NCBI GenBank assembly: GCA_964410665.1
Contig: CAYPIE010000085.1
Coordinates: 1-25,702 of the forward strand
DNA length: 25,702 bases
Direction of reading: 5' to 3'
Source: CAYPIE01 sp964410665
GTDB taxonomy: Bacteria; Planctomycetota; Planctomycetia; Gemmatales; Gemmataceae
Shown: positions 8,055 through 16,178 of the stretch, piece by piece
Layout: every line of letters starts with the position of its first letter
How positions within the stretch are numbered: the stretch's first letter is position 1
Translations under genes and position numbers: made by a program
The notes under the pieces: generated by a model
The model's input: only the letters and a program-made list of their open reading frames with translations
Databases searched by the model: none
Told to the model about the DNA's origin: nothing

Positions 8055-8476
8055 GATGGATCCGCCCCGTGCGATGCAAGGTGTTCGGCGATTTGCCCGG
8101 GAGCCAGGTGCCAACCACACTGCTCACAGGCAGATGCAAGTTCGTAGCAGGCCGGGCAATAAAACGGGCCTCCGCTCAGGAACTGTTCCCACCACGGCTG
8201 CTCGGACATCGGGAACGTGACGGCCTGATTGGGGATCGGGTGTCGTTCGCCGCAGGCGAGACAGACACAGACTTGGTATGAAAGGATGACCGGGGCAAAA
8301 TGCCGATGGATCCCCGCGGGGACTCTCCCGGCCCCATGACACAGCGGACAGGTGGTGCTCATTTTGGCTAGAATGGCCTGACGAATAAACGCACTTTTGT
8401 TCGGCAATCGATCGAGCAGTTCCGCGAGTTCTTGTTCAACCTTGATGGCGACCACGCGTGGCTTGGGGCGGTTCAT
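8048..8476 (-). CDS. Ribbon-helix-helix protein with two zinc ribbons
   Basis: A 142-residue protein. Residues about 8-38 (VVAIKVEQELAELLDRL, then KSAFIRQAILAKM) fit a CopG/Arc-type ribbon-helix-helix DNA-binding fold. Four Cys knuckles follow: CPLC (43-46) with CLAC (72-75), and CPAC (107-110) with CEQC (117-120). They would form two zinc ribbons, with His 123, 132 and 136 behind them. The likely job is a DNA-binding regulator or antitoxin-like protein with a metal- or RNA-binding tail; this is inference. The start was placed at ATG 8476 because AAGG lies 7 bases before it; an in-frame ATG at 8500 has no good site. The stop overlaps the start of the prepilin-peptidase homologue, so the pair forms an operon. 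Confidence 0.7.
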   Translation of the reverse strand: MNRPKPRVVAIKVEQELAELLDRLPNKSAFIRQAILAKMSTTCPLCHGAGRVPAGIHRHFAPVILSYQVCVCLACGERHPIPNQAVTFPMSEQPWWEQFLSGGPFYCPACYELASACEQCGWHLAPGQIAEHLASHGADPSC

Positions 8477-8803
8477 CAGTGAGCCTTGGCGGTTGGTCAT
8501 GGGAACTTGCCATTGGTGACCTGCGGCGGGTGAGGGAGTTCCGCCCGCTCGCAAGCATGTTCTTCTTAATGTTGATCAACGACTTCCTGCAGTTCGAACC
8601 CGGGATCATGACCACCAGTGTGGCCGGCCGAGCCGGCCTGAGACGCCCACGGACGCTGTGCTGAGAGGTGGAGGGTTCAAAGCTGGATTCCCCAGCCGAC
8701 CACAGCGGCAATGAGCAAGCCGAGGTCGGGCCTGACGTCATAGCATCCTATCCAAAAGGAGGTCTTGCGTGTTTGGTATAACAAACTAAACTAGAGAAAA
8801 ACA
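8477..8803. other. Divergent intergenic region, no convincing gene
   Basis: About 330 bases between the reverse-strand RHH gene and the forward genes. Open frames here lack ribosome sites and coding bias. At 8754-8761 there is a near-perfect ribosome site (AAAGGAGG) followed 6 bases later by GTG 8768, but that frame closes after 6 codons. An AT-rich stretch from 8770 holds GTTTGGTATAACAAAC, a short inverted repeat (GTTTG/CAAAC) around a TATAAC box, and may be a promoter or operator. Confidence 0.4.
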
Positions 8804-8938
8804 ATGGCTTTTCACTCCGACCGACGCATTCCTCCAGGAAAGCATCCGGGTGGAAGGCCGCGGCCGAAGCGGCGTCCGACCGGCCGGGACCACCTGTCGT
8901 TGCCGGCTGCTACCGTGAGACGCTTGGCGACGAGTTGA
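8804..8938 (+). CDS. Possible 44-residue basic peptide with an AT-hook-like core
   Basis: ATG 8804 to TGA 8936-8938. The product is rich in Arg, Pro and Lys, with GGRPRPKRRPTGR around residue 16-28. The GRP core flanked by basic residues resembles an AT-hook minor-groove DNA binder. It ends LSLPAATVRRLATS. The ribosome site is poor (AGAG). It lies just after an AT-rich stretch with a TATAAC box and before the DUF58 gene. It may be a real small DNA-binding peptide, the remnant of a longer gene, or chance. Confidence 0.25.
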   Translation: MAFHSDRRIPPGKHPGGRPRPKRRPTGRDHLSLPAATVRRLATS

Positions 8939-9105
8939 ACTCCCTGGCGAAGGTCACCCGCACTCGGGAGCATTGCCACTGCCCTGGGGACGAAAGTCGG
9001 CGCAGGCAGATGCGCTTGACTTCGCGCGGGCCAGGTCGCTGCCGCTGGGGAAGGAGCTCGACAGCGGGCCCAGCGTCAACCTCGACCCTTTTTGGGGAAA
9101 ATCGG

Positions 9106-10383
9106 ATGCCATCCAAGAATGGCCAGGCTGGTGCCGGTTGGCTCACCTGGCTAGTCACTGCCGACCACTTCCCAGGTTTCAGTGCCCGTGTCCGACGGAT
9201 AGTGCTCAGCCCGCTTGGGTTCTTGAGCCTTGCGGCGTGCCTGTCGTTGGCCCTGGGTCTGCTGTTGCACCCGCGTGTTTTGACCCTGTTTGCAACGATC
9301 GCCGCGGTGGCAACCCTTGGAGTCATGATCCCGTGGGTCAGCGCGGCCGGACTCGGTGGGTCACTGCGTTTCTCCCGGCATCGGGTCACAGAAGGGGAAG
9401 CCGTGACGGCAGAACTGACACTCACGAACCGCCTGCCTTGGCCATTATGGGGCCTATCCGTCTCCGACCGCACCGCGAACACCGAGCCTCAACCGGAGGT
9501 GAAGCTCTCAGCGGCCCCAGGGCGGTCGCAGTCAACTCAATGCTGGGCGTTCACTCCGCCGTGCCGGGGAGGCTACCCGGCTGGGCGGCCTGCGGTTGTC
9601 ACGGGATTCCCGTTTGGGCTGTGGCACGTCGAGTCGGCGATCACGGTGGGACGGAGCCTGGTCGTTTGGCCGCGCACCTACCCGGTCGGACCACCACCGC
9701 TCTCAGACGGCGAAGAGCAGGTGGAAGGGAACGTCTCTCGTAACAAGGTGGGCAGCTCCGGAGAGGTTCTCGGTGTGCGGCCCTATCGACGGGGTGACCT
9801 GCCCCGCCGCATCCACTGGCCTCAGTCGGCCAAGCGCGACCAGCTAATCGTTTGCGAACTGCAATCCAACGCAAGGCCAGTGATCCAGATTGTTCTAGAT
9901 CTCCACCCCAAGGTACACGCCGGAGTTGGTCCGGACAGTACCCTGGAGTGGGCGGTCCGGGTGGCGGCGAGCATGGCCAGCGGCTGGCTGGAAGCCGGGG
10001 CGATGGTCGGCCTGGCCCTCTCGGGCAAGGACATCCCAGCGACCGGTGGGTCTGCTCAAAGAACCCGCATCCTCGACACGCTTGCCCTGGCTGCCCCGGC
10101 TCCAGGCCATCCGCTCGCTGACGTACTCGCCCTGCCGAACTGCCGGTCCTTCCGCGACGGCGTTCAGGTCATCATCACAACGGACCGGGGGATGACAGGC
10201 AGCCCTCGGGGGAGCGACCCCGACGGACGGCGGCGTTGGGTCGTGCTGGCCTGCGTGGGGTTCACGGACGGAGGCGGTCCGGCGGCCGTCTCTCTGCCTG
10301 CCGCTTGGCTGACATTGGATTCACCACATTCAGTGCCGGAGCGGTTGCGCAGCGGCTGGAGGGAGGCTGTTCATGGTTCGTGA
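9106..10383 (+). CDS. DUF58 family protein
   Basis: A 425-residue DUF58 protein. Two hydrophobic helices lie near the N terminus (about 30-75: LGFLSLAACLSLALGLLLHP, then LFATIAAVATLGVMIPWV). A beta-rich segment follows (about 80-200, RFSRHRVTEGEAVTAELTLTNR), then the DUF58 signature YRRGDLPRRIHW (227-238) and a C-terminal part resembling a von Willebrand A-like fold. DUF58 genes usually sit beside MoxR ATPases and transglutaminase-like membrane proteins and are thought to act with them in assembly or maturation of envelope components; the exact role is unknown. ATG 9106 was preferred to the upstream TTG 8935 because the first 57 codons of the longer frame look non-coding and GGGG(A) precedes 9106. 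The 3' end overlaps the next gene by 11 bases. Confidence 0.85.
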   Translation: MPSKNGQAGAGWLTWLVTADHFPGFSARVRRIVLSPLGFLSLAACLSLALGLLLHPRVLTLFATIAAVATLGVMIPWVSAAGLGGSLRFSRHRVTEGEAVTAELTLTNRLPWPLWGLSVSDRTANTEPQPEVKLSAAPGRSQSTQCWAFTPPCRGGYPAGRPAVVTGFPFGLWHVESAITVGRSLVVWPRTYPVGPPPLSDGEEQVEGNVSRNKVGSSGEVLGVRPYRRGDLPRRIHWPQSAKRDQLIVCELQSNARPVIQIVLDLHPKVHAGVGPDSTLEWAVRVAASMASGWLEAGAMVGLALSGKDIPATGGSAQRTRILDTLALAAPAPGHPLADVLALPNCRSFRDGVQVIITTDRGMTGSPRGSDPDGRRRWVVLACVGFTDGGGPAAVSLPAAWLTLDSPHSVPERLRSGWREAVHGS

Positions 10384-12718
10384 GCCGGGCAGGTCGCTGG
10401 CCACCCTTACCTTTGTACTGGTGGGGATCGCTTGCGTGGCGACAGAAATCGCGGCGGCCGACTCAGACGAACAGCCCCTTGGAGAGCTGATGCCTCAGCT
10501 TGGGCTCGTCGCTGTGTGGATCGGTCTCGCCGCAGTCACCTTCCGCCTGACGCGGCAGCGAATGATCCGTGCCGACCAGAGGCTGCCGTGGCCCTACGCT
10601 CTGGCCCTGGCGGTGGTTTTCTTCGCGCCTTTGGCGGTTGAACCGTACAGCCGGTCGTGGTTCGACTTCGGGCGGCCCTTGGAGATGCAGCTCATCATCG
10701 GCTTTCGCAACCTCGCGCTAGGGTTCGCGGCGTTGTCGGCGGGCCTCCTAGGGCGTCGCTGCGCGGTCATGATCAGTCTGTTCTTGATGCTGTTCGCGAT
10801 TTCGATGTGCACGCGGCCGGTCATCTTGTTCCTAACCTTGGCATATGGGCTCACTGGTGCCCTTTGGCTCTCCTTCCGCTATCGTGACAAGCTGCGACAG
10901 TCCGCCGCAACCGATGCGCGTTTGTCTGGGTTCGCCAGACCGCTACCGGCCCGGGTCCCCGTCCGCGCACTGGTTCTGCTCACCGCCCTGGTGGCCGCGG
11001 CGATCATCATCCCAGCTGTCGGCCCAGACCGAGCGGCGGCCGTCCTGGGCGAGTTGATGCCGACCTCTGGGGGGACCGGCGAGCAGGATCCGTATTCCCG
11101 GGGCGGCGTCAACGACGGGCCGGAGGAAACCGCCGGCTCCAACCCGATGAGCACGGGTTTCGTTGAGACCGACCAGTTTCTCGACTCACCGCTACCTTCG
11201 CTTTATGACATGTCCACTGACTTCGATGGTGAGCCACGCAAACCTCGGGAGCAAGAGCGGGCCATCGCCTTGAGCCACGGTCAGGTGCGGGAATTGCCCA
11301 AACCGCCTCCAGACAGCCGGCGGCCGAGCCGGTCGTTCTCCACCCACCGTCAATCGCCTCGCCGGCCCCGCTCACCCGACCCTCGGGCTGCCAGGGCCTT
11401 GTTCGAGGTCGAGGGCCGCACCCCTCTGCACGTCCGGGTCCTTAGTTACGACTTCTTCGATGGGTTTCGCTGGCATGAAGCCTCACCGGGAACCATGCTC
11501 TCGCGGATCAACCGGGTTGCAGATGGCGACTGGATGGAACTGTACTGGGGCGCAGGTGAGCCGATCTTTTTCGCCGACGACGACCGGCACGCGTTCAAGA
11601 TCGCCGCGCTGGAAGGCAGCTTGCTGCCGACGCCTCCGCAGCTGACCTACTTCCAGGTCGGGCAGGTCGACCGACCCGACTGGTTTGAATGGCGAGACGG
11701 GCACGGCATCCTGATCATGGCATCGCGGAGCGTACCTTCGGGGGTCACCGTCGAGACCCAATGTCGAACGATCGACCCGGATCGACTGGGGGAGGTGAAG
11801 AGTTGGGGGTTTGCCGACGACCAGCACCGGTACTGCCAACTCCCGGACCAGTTGTTGGATCCGCGGGTAGCCGAGCTGGCTCGCCGATGGACTGCCGGTC
11901 GACCCCGAGGCTGGACTCAGGTCCAGGCGGTGACCAACGGCCTCCGGTCTGGTTACCAACTTGACCCCGACTACCGCGAGCCCGAGGACTGCAACGACCC
12001 ACTCGCCCACTTCCTGTTCGAGTCACGTCGCGGGCCAGACTACCAGTTCGCCGGGGCTGCGGCGATTCTGCTTCGCTCTCTTGGATACCCGACCCGGGTG
12101 ACGCATGGCTTTTATGTTGCGCCTGAGCACTTTGACGATGAATCTGGCCACACCCCGGTCGTGTCCGAGGACCTGCACTGGTGGCCAGAGCTCCGCCTAC
12201 CCAACGGCGATTGGCTAGTCCTCGAGCCAACGCCTGGGTACGGCACCCTGGGCCCGAGGTGGCACTGGACTCGGCAGGTCGCGGCCGCGTTGCGGTCGGC
12301 CTGGTTGTGGGCTCTCGCTCACCCTATCATCGTAGGGCTGATCTTGGTCGGTACCGTGCTGATGGTTTTCAACCGCCGATCTCTGTTCGACCGGCTGCTT
12401 GTCTGGAAGTGGCGATTCCTCGAGTGTGCAACTTGGCGGCAATGTGTGCTGGGCGCGTGCCGGTTACTCGAGCGTCGCTCCCGTTGGGCCGGCAACGAGC
12501 GGGGTGCGGGAGAGACGGTCACGGCCTGGGTCAGCCACCGGATCACGGACGAGTGTGGAGCGTCGCTAGCAGAGTTGTACCGCTGGGCCGCCTTCGCCCC
12601 AGCCGAGTCTCCTCCCCGGCCGACCCCCGAGATTCTCCAGACTTGTCGAGAAGCCGTTACGCGTTGGACGCCGGCACGCTTCCGCGCGGCCTTGAATGAA
12701 GGGATGAATCGGGCATGA
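10373..12718 (+). CDS. TgpA-type transglutaminase-like membrane protein without the catalytic cysteine
   Basis: A 781-residue protein. Several N-terminal membrane helices (about 5-215) lead to a long periplasmic part with a Pro/Arg-rich linker (about 290-340). A segment like the TgpA pre-domain follows (LHVRVLSYDFFDGFRWHEA), then the transglutaminase core (about 540-625). A further membrane helix (about 640-665) and a cytoplasmic tail finish it. In active relatives the core reads GxCEHFA; here it is GPDYQFA (554-560), with Asp 556 where the Cys should be. The His is kept (DLHWW, His 602), and the usual Asp of DPT is Glu 618 (EPT). Crosslinking or protease activity is thus doubtful. I recall planctomycete homologues with the same GPDYQFA wording, so it may be a lineage trait. 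ATG 10373 overlaps the DUF58 stop and the end overlaps moxR by 4 bases: a coupled three-gene operon. Confidence 0.85.
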   Translation: MVREPGRSLATLTFVLVGIACVATEIAAADSDEQPLGELMPQLGLVAVWIGLAAVTFRLTRQRMIRADQRLPWPYALALAVVFFAPLAVEPYSRSWFDFGRPLEMQLIIGFRNLALGFAALSAGLLGRRCAVMISLFLMLFAISMCTRPVILFLTLAYGLTGALWLSFRYRDKLRQSAATDARLSGFARPLPARVPVRALVLLTALVAAAIIIPAVGPDRAAAVLGELMPTSGGTGEQDPYSRGGVNDGPEETAGSNPMSTGFVETDQFLDSPLPSLYDMSTDFDGEPRKPREQERAIALSHGQVRELPKPPPDSRRPSRSFSTHRQSPRRPRSPDPRAARALFEVEGRTPLHVRVLSYDFFDGFRWHEASPGTMLSRINRVADGDWMELYWGAGEPIFFADDDRHAFKIAALEGSLLPTPPQLTYFQVGQVDRPDWFEWRDGHGILIMASRSVPSGVTVETQCRTIDPDRLGEVKSWGFADDQHRYCQLPDQLLDPRVAELARRWTAGRPRGWTQVQAVTNGLRSGYQLDPDYREPEDCNDPLAHFLFESRRGPDYQFAGAAAILLRSLGYPTRVTHGFYVAPEHFDDESGHTPVVSEDLHWWPELRLPNGDWLVLEPTPGYGTLGPRWHWTRQVAAALRSAWLWALAHPIIVGLILVGTVLMVFNRRSLFDRLLVWKWRFLECATWRQCVLGACRLLERRSRWAGNERGAGETVTAWVSHRITDECGASLAELYRWAAFAPAESPPRPTPEILQTCREAVTRWTPARFRAALNEGMNRA

Positions 12719-13656
12719 CTGGGATGATGAGTGATGTGGCAGTTGCCGGGCTGAGGTCGCGATTGAACACCGCCCTGCGGGGTAAACAGGGGGTTGTTGA
12801 GCTGGTCCTTGCCGGCTTGCTTGCCCGAGGGCACTTGCTGCTTGAGGACAAGCCCGGGTTGGGGAAAACGACCCTAGCCAAGGCCCTGGCGTCCGGGGTC
12901 GGTGGCCGGTTTGCACGGCTCCAATGTACCCCCGACCTGTTGCCCGCGGACGTGACTGGCTTCAGCGTCTTCGACCAAAAGTCACGCGAATTCGAGTTTC
13001 AGCCTGGCCCGGTCTTCGCCGACGTCCTGCTCGCCGACGAGATCAACCGCACCACCCCACGAACTCAGTCGGCCCTCCTGGAGGCAATGGCGGAGCGACA
13101 GGTCACCGTTGACAACGTGTGCCGCCCCCTCGGGGTGACGTTCTTTGTCTTGGCAACTCAGAACCCGGTCGAACACCATGGTACCTACCCCCTACCTGAG
13201 GCCCAGCTCGACCGCTTCGCCATGAAGCTGAGCATCGGCTATCCGGGTGCGGAGCACGAACTGGAAATGCTCACCGCCGCTATCGAGGGCAAAGGCTCCC
13301 CCGAGACCCTGTCGGAGACGGCCCTGAGCCCCGACCGGTTGGCCGAATTACAGCGTCAGGTCGCGGGCATCCAGGTGATCCCGGAAGTACAACGCTACAT
13401 GATCGGCGTGGCGGCCCTAACCCGTGACCACCCCCGGATCGTCCTCGGCTTGAGCCCACGTGGCCTGCTCACCTGGCAGAGGGTCGCCCAGGCTTGGGCC
13501 TTCTTGCAAGGCCGACCGTTCGTATCCCCCGACGACGTCCAAGCTGTGGCCGGGCCAGTGTTGTCGGTTCGCCTGTCCTGTGATGGCCCCTCCAAAGAGC
13601 TGATTGACGAAATCCTCGCTTCGGTGGAGGTGCCCGCGTACCCCCGCGGCACTTAG
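12715..13656 (+). CDS. MoxR-family AAA+ ATPase
   Basis: A 313-residue ATPase. It has Walker A KPGLGKTT (46-53), CTPDLLPADVTG (the MoxR motif downstream), Walker B LLADEIN (105-111), sensor 1 ATQNP and LPEAQLDRFAMK with the arginine finger region, then the C-terminal helical lid. MoxR proteins work as chaperone-like remodelling ATPases with the DUF58 and transglutaminase-like products of the same operon. The ATG lies in ATGA, overlapping the previous stop, so it is translationally coupled. Having moxR last is unusual; in many genomes it comes first. An in-frame ATG at 12724 or 12727 is also possible. Confidence 0.92.
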   Translation: MTGMMSDVAVAGLRSRLNTALRGKQGVVELVLAGLLARGHLLLEDKPGLGKTTLAKALASGVGGRFARLQCTPDLLPADVTGFSVFDQKSREFEFQPGPVFADVLLADEINRTTPRTQSALLEAMAERQVTVDNVCRPLGVTFFVLATQNPVEHHGTYPLPEAQLDRFAMKLSIGYPGAEHELEMLTAAIEGKGSPETLSETALSPDRLAELQRQVAGIQVIPEVQRYMIGVAALTRDHPRIVLGLSPRGLLTWQRVAQAWAFLQGRPFVSPDDVQAVAGPVLSVRLSCDGPSKELIDEILASVEVPAYPRGT

Positions 13657-14154
13657 GTCGTGGCTGATGAGTCCTCAATATCACTTCCCGGGTCTAAGTC
13701 GTTCGGAAGGTCACCACCCGATGGATCATGCTCGGCAAGCAGGCTGAGGTCCTACAAGTTCATGGAATCTTCAGGTCCTTGAAGTATCGGAAAGTTGTAC
13801 GTTGAGACACGCTGGCGCTACAAGCGGTGTCCTGCATTGTCGGGCCGCGCGAAGAGCTACCTAAAGCGTTTCATGGTTGTGGCAACTCGGGCAACCAAAC
13901 TTGCCGACCAGTACCCAGCGCACGTCTGTGCGAAGTAGCTAGATCATACCGAGAAGATGATCGATGAATACGATCCGAACGTAACCAACGCGCATTACCT
14001 TCCTGCGGCGGGGCCCAAAGGCGGCGAAAAATCCGGCGCAGCAAAGAGCCGCAGCGAGTTGCACGATATTGAAGAAATCACCGCAAACTGGTGCAGAAGG
14101 AGGGTTTGCTGCCAATGAGTGCGACTCGTTGCAAGATTCTGCAGAAGACGGGAC
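13657..14154. other. Gene-poor stretch between the moxR operon and tRNA-Val
   Basis: About 500 bases with no convincing gene. Short open pieces include one ending at 13935-13938 (RAKSYLKRFMVVATRATKL) and a 53-codon frame 13957-14118 starting MIDEYDPNVTNAHYLPAAG. None has a good ribosome site or clear coding bias. Composition is less GC-rich than in the genes to the left. The stretch may be debris left by an element inserted at the 3' side of the tRNA, but no integrase or duplicated tRNA end is visible. Confidence 0.4.
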
Positions 14155-14227
14155 TGGGCGGCACTGGATTCGAACCAGTGACTTCCACCGTGTGAGGATG
14201 GCACTCTAACCACTGAGTTAGCCGCCC
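14155..14227 (-). tRNA. tRNA-Val (anticodon CAC)
   Basis: Read on the reverse strand it folds as a full 73-base cloverleaf. The acceptor is GGGCGGC/GCCGCCC (7 bp), the D stem ACTC/GAGT, and the anticodon stem CCATC/GGTGG with loop CTCACAC. The anticodon CAC reads GUG. The variable loop is 5 bases, and the T stem ACTGG/CCAGT has loop TTCGAAT. The discriminator is A, and no CCA is encoded. It lies 80 bases downstream of rho on the same strand. Confidence 0.96.
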
Positions 14228-14245
14228 GCAAACAAGTAACTTAGG

Positions 14246-14285
14246 GGAAGCCTGACGCTCTCGCAAGGGAATTTCGCCAGGCTCC
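14246..14285 (-). terminator. Imperfect hairpin after rho
   Basis: GGAAGCCTGACG (14246-14257) and CGCCAGGCTCC (14275-14285) pair with one bulge and one mismatch around a 17-base loop. It sits between the rho stop and the tRNA-Val gene. There is no clear U run, so it could be a pause, processing or Rho-related site instead of a classic terminator. Confidence 0.35.
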
Positions 14286-14307
14286 TTCCCGTAGAGACAC
14301 TCGACAC

Positions 14308-15915
14308 CTAGGTCAGGTTCATCGTGGTCAAGAACTCTTCGTTGGCCTTGGTCCGGCCCATGCGATTGAGCAACAGTTCCATGGCCTCGACCGGGTTCAT
14401 ATCGCTCAACACCCGGTGCAGGATGTCGACCTTGCGCAGTTCCTCTTCACTTCGCAACAGTTCTTCCTTACGTGTTCCGGAACGATTGACATCCATCGCC
14501 GGGTAAACGCGGCGTTCGACCAACCGGCGATCCAGGTGGACCTCCATATTGCCGGTGCCTTTAAACTCTTCGAAGATCACATCGTCCATCTTGGAACCGG
14601 TATCGACCAGGGCGGTGGCCAGGATGGTCAGCGAACCGCCCTCCTCGACGTTCCGGGCCGCCCCAAAGAAGCGTTTGGGCTTGTGCAAGGCGCTGGCATC
14701 CAGGCCACCGGAGAGGATCTTGCCCGAGTGGGGGATCTCGGTGTTATAGGCTCGAGCCAGACGCGTGATCGAGTCGAGCAGGATCACCACGTCGATGCCA
14801 TACTCGACCATCCGTTTGGCCTTCTCGATCACCATCTCGCTGACCTGGATGTGCCGACTGGCCGGCTCATCGAAGGTGGAGCTAACGATTTCGGTGCGCG
14901 GGCCGGTGACCGAGCGTTGCATCTCGGTAACTTCCTCGGGCCGCTCATCGATCAGAAGAACAATGACATAGCATTCGGGATGATTGCGGAGAATGCTATT
15001 GGCCATTTTTTGCAGCAAGATGGTTTTCCCGGTCCGGGGCGGGGCGACGATGACGCCACGCTGCCCCTTGCCGATGGGAGCGATCAAGTCCATGATCCGC
15101 ATGTTGAGTTCGGTAGGATCACTTTCCAGATGCAACCGGTCGTGAGGATGCAGCGGGGGCAGGTCATCAAACACCGGCTTTTGCGTGAGCATTTCCGGAT
15201 CGTGGTAGTTGATGGCCTCGACGCGGAGCAGGGCAAAGTAGCGTTCGTTCTCTTTGGGCGGTCGGATCTGCCCGGCCACCACCGCGCCTGTGCGCAAGCC
15301 AAAGCGGCGGATCTGGCTGGGTGAGATATAGATGTCATCGGGGCAAGGCAAGTAATTATAGTCGGGGCTACGGAGGAAGCCGAAGCCATCGGGCAACACT
15401 TCCAGGGTGCCCTCGCCGAACATGAGCCCATTCTGCTTGACCCGCTCTTTGAGGATCTTAAAGATCAGGTCCTGTTTTTTCAGTCCCTGATAATCTTCCT
15501 TGTTTAGGCCCTCCTCGCGGGCGGTGACCAGAAGCTGGGCCATGGTCATCTGCTGCAATTCGGTGATGAAAGTACCGCCACGTTTGATCTCCTCGTAGCG
15601 GTGGTTGGTCTCGGCATCAAAGCCAACGGGCTGCTCTTCATCGAGATCGAGCCCCGCACCGAAGCTGCTGGACTCGGGTTCGCGGGTCGGCTTGTCCTCG
15701 CGTGGTTCCTCGCGCTTGGCTTCCCGCGTCGAGCGGGAGTGCACGCCGTTACGCAGGGAGGCGCCATTGCGGCCCGAGGTTGCGGGGGTCACCACTTCCG
15801 TCTCGACGGGAGCCGGCTCGGCGACCGGCTGAGCGCGGGGAGCGCGGGCCCGTGGACGGGCCGTGGAGCTGGCCTCGCGACGCGTACGCGTGTCCGAACG
15901 GGTCGTATCAGTCAT
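14308..15915 (-). CDS. rho: Transcription termination factor Rho
   Basis: A 535-residue ATP-dependent RNA helicase/translocase that ends transcripts; it works as a hexamer in the cytoplasm. Domains in order: a low-complexity Arg/Glu/Thr-rich extension (about 1-110); the Rho N-terminal helix domain (MTMAQLLVTAREEGLNKED, about 123-160); the cold-shock-like RNA-binding domain (LEVLPDGFGFLRSPDYNYLP to about 235); and the RecA-like motor with P-loop APPRTGKT (291-298), LLIDERPEEV and the Q/R-loop region SGGLDASALHKPKRFFGAAR. All core motifs are intact. The extension is typical of Rho from high-GC and planctomycete lineages and absent in E. coli (419 residues). ATG 15915 was chosen over the longer open frame because AAAGGAG precedes it and the upstream part is non-coding in style. 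A 263-base leader separates it from coaE. Confidence 0.97.
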   Translation of the reverse strand: MTDTTRSDTRTRREASSTARPRARAPRAQPVAEPAPVETEVVTPATSGRNGASLRNGVHSRSTREAKREEPREDKPTREPESSSFGAGLDLDEEQPVGFDAETNHRYEEIKRGGTFITELQQMTMAQLLVTAREEGLNKEDYQGLKKQDLIFKILKERVKQNGLMFGEGTLEVLPDGFGFLRSPDYNYLPCPDDIYISPSQIRRFGLRTGAVVAGQIRPPKENERYFALLRVEAINYHDPEMLTQKPVFDDLPPLHPHDRLHLESDPTELNMRIMDLIAPIGKGQRGVIVAPPRTGKTILLQKMANSILRNHPECYVIVLLIDERPEEVTEMQRSVTGPRTEIVSSTFDEPASRHIQVSEMVIEKAKRMVEYGIDVVILLDSITRLARAYNTEIPHSGKILSGGLDASALHKPKRFFGAARNVEEGGSLTILATALVDTGSKMDDVIFEEFKGTGNMEVHLDRRLVERRVYPAMDVNRSGTRKEELLRSEEELRKVDILHRVLSDMNPVEAMELLLNRMGRTKANEEFLTTMNLT

Positions 15916-16178
15916 GGGGATGGTACTCCTTTGACGTGAAGTGGGGCACGCCCAAGCGATGCCGCGGGCGTTCGGAGGAAAAGACTGGTTTCTGCACGAG
16001 GAGGGGCTCGCTCGTACCGAGGGGACGGGGATCGGCCACGGGTGGGTGGTTCCGCCAGAGGATCGGGACAGGGCCAAAATTCACAACCGCTAATGGGTAA
16101 GTGCCCATTTCTTTCTCTGCACTAAGGACACAACGGTCCATTCACTTGCGACTTGCGAACACTTTCTGCAATCACTCA
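15916..16178 (-). promoter_or_regulatory. Leader region of rho with a small hairpin
   Basis: 263 bases between the coaE stop and the rho start. No gene is apparent. AATGGG (16092-16097) and CCCATT (16104-16109) form a perfect 6-bp inverted repeat with a 6-base loop. Long leaders are common before rho, which is autoregulated in several bacteria; a similar role here is inferred. Confidence 0.35.

Noticed and set aside
8935..9105. N-terminal extension of the DUF58 gene from TTG 8935
   Set aside because: The 57 extra codons look non-coding (Arg/Ser/Cys-rich, no family match), and ATG 9106 has a better ribosome site.
8910..9482. 190-codon reverse frame opposite DUF58
   Set aside because: It is a shadow of the DUF58 coding region, with no ribosome site or recognisable motif.
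14078..14266. Reverse-strand frame reading RLTQWLECHPHTVEVTGSNP
   Set aside because: This is a translation of the tRNA-Val gene, a common false protein.
14416..15324. 302-codon forward frame opposite rho
   Set aside because: It is the antisense shadow of a clearly conserved gene; third-position bias and family motifs belong to rho on the reverse strand.
15916..16077. Longer start of rho from 16077
   Set aside because: The added 54 residues are Pro/Ser/Arg-rich with no conservation, and a good ribosome site precedes ATG 15915.
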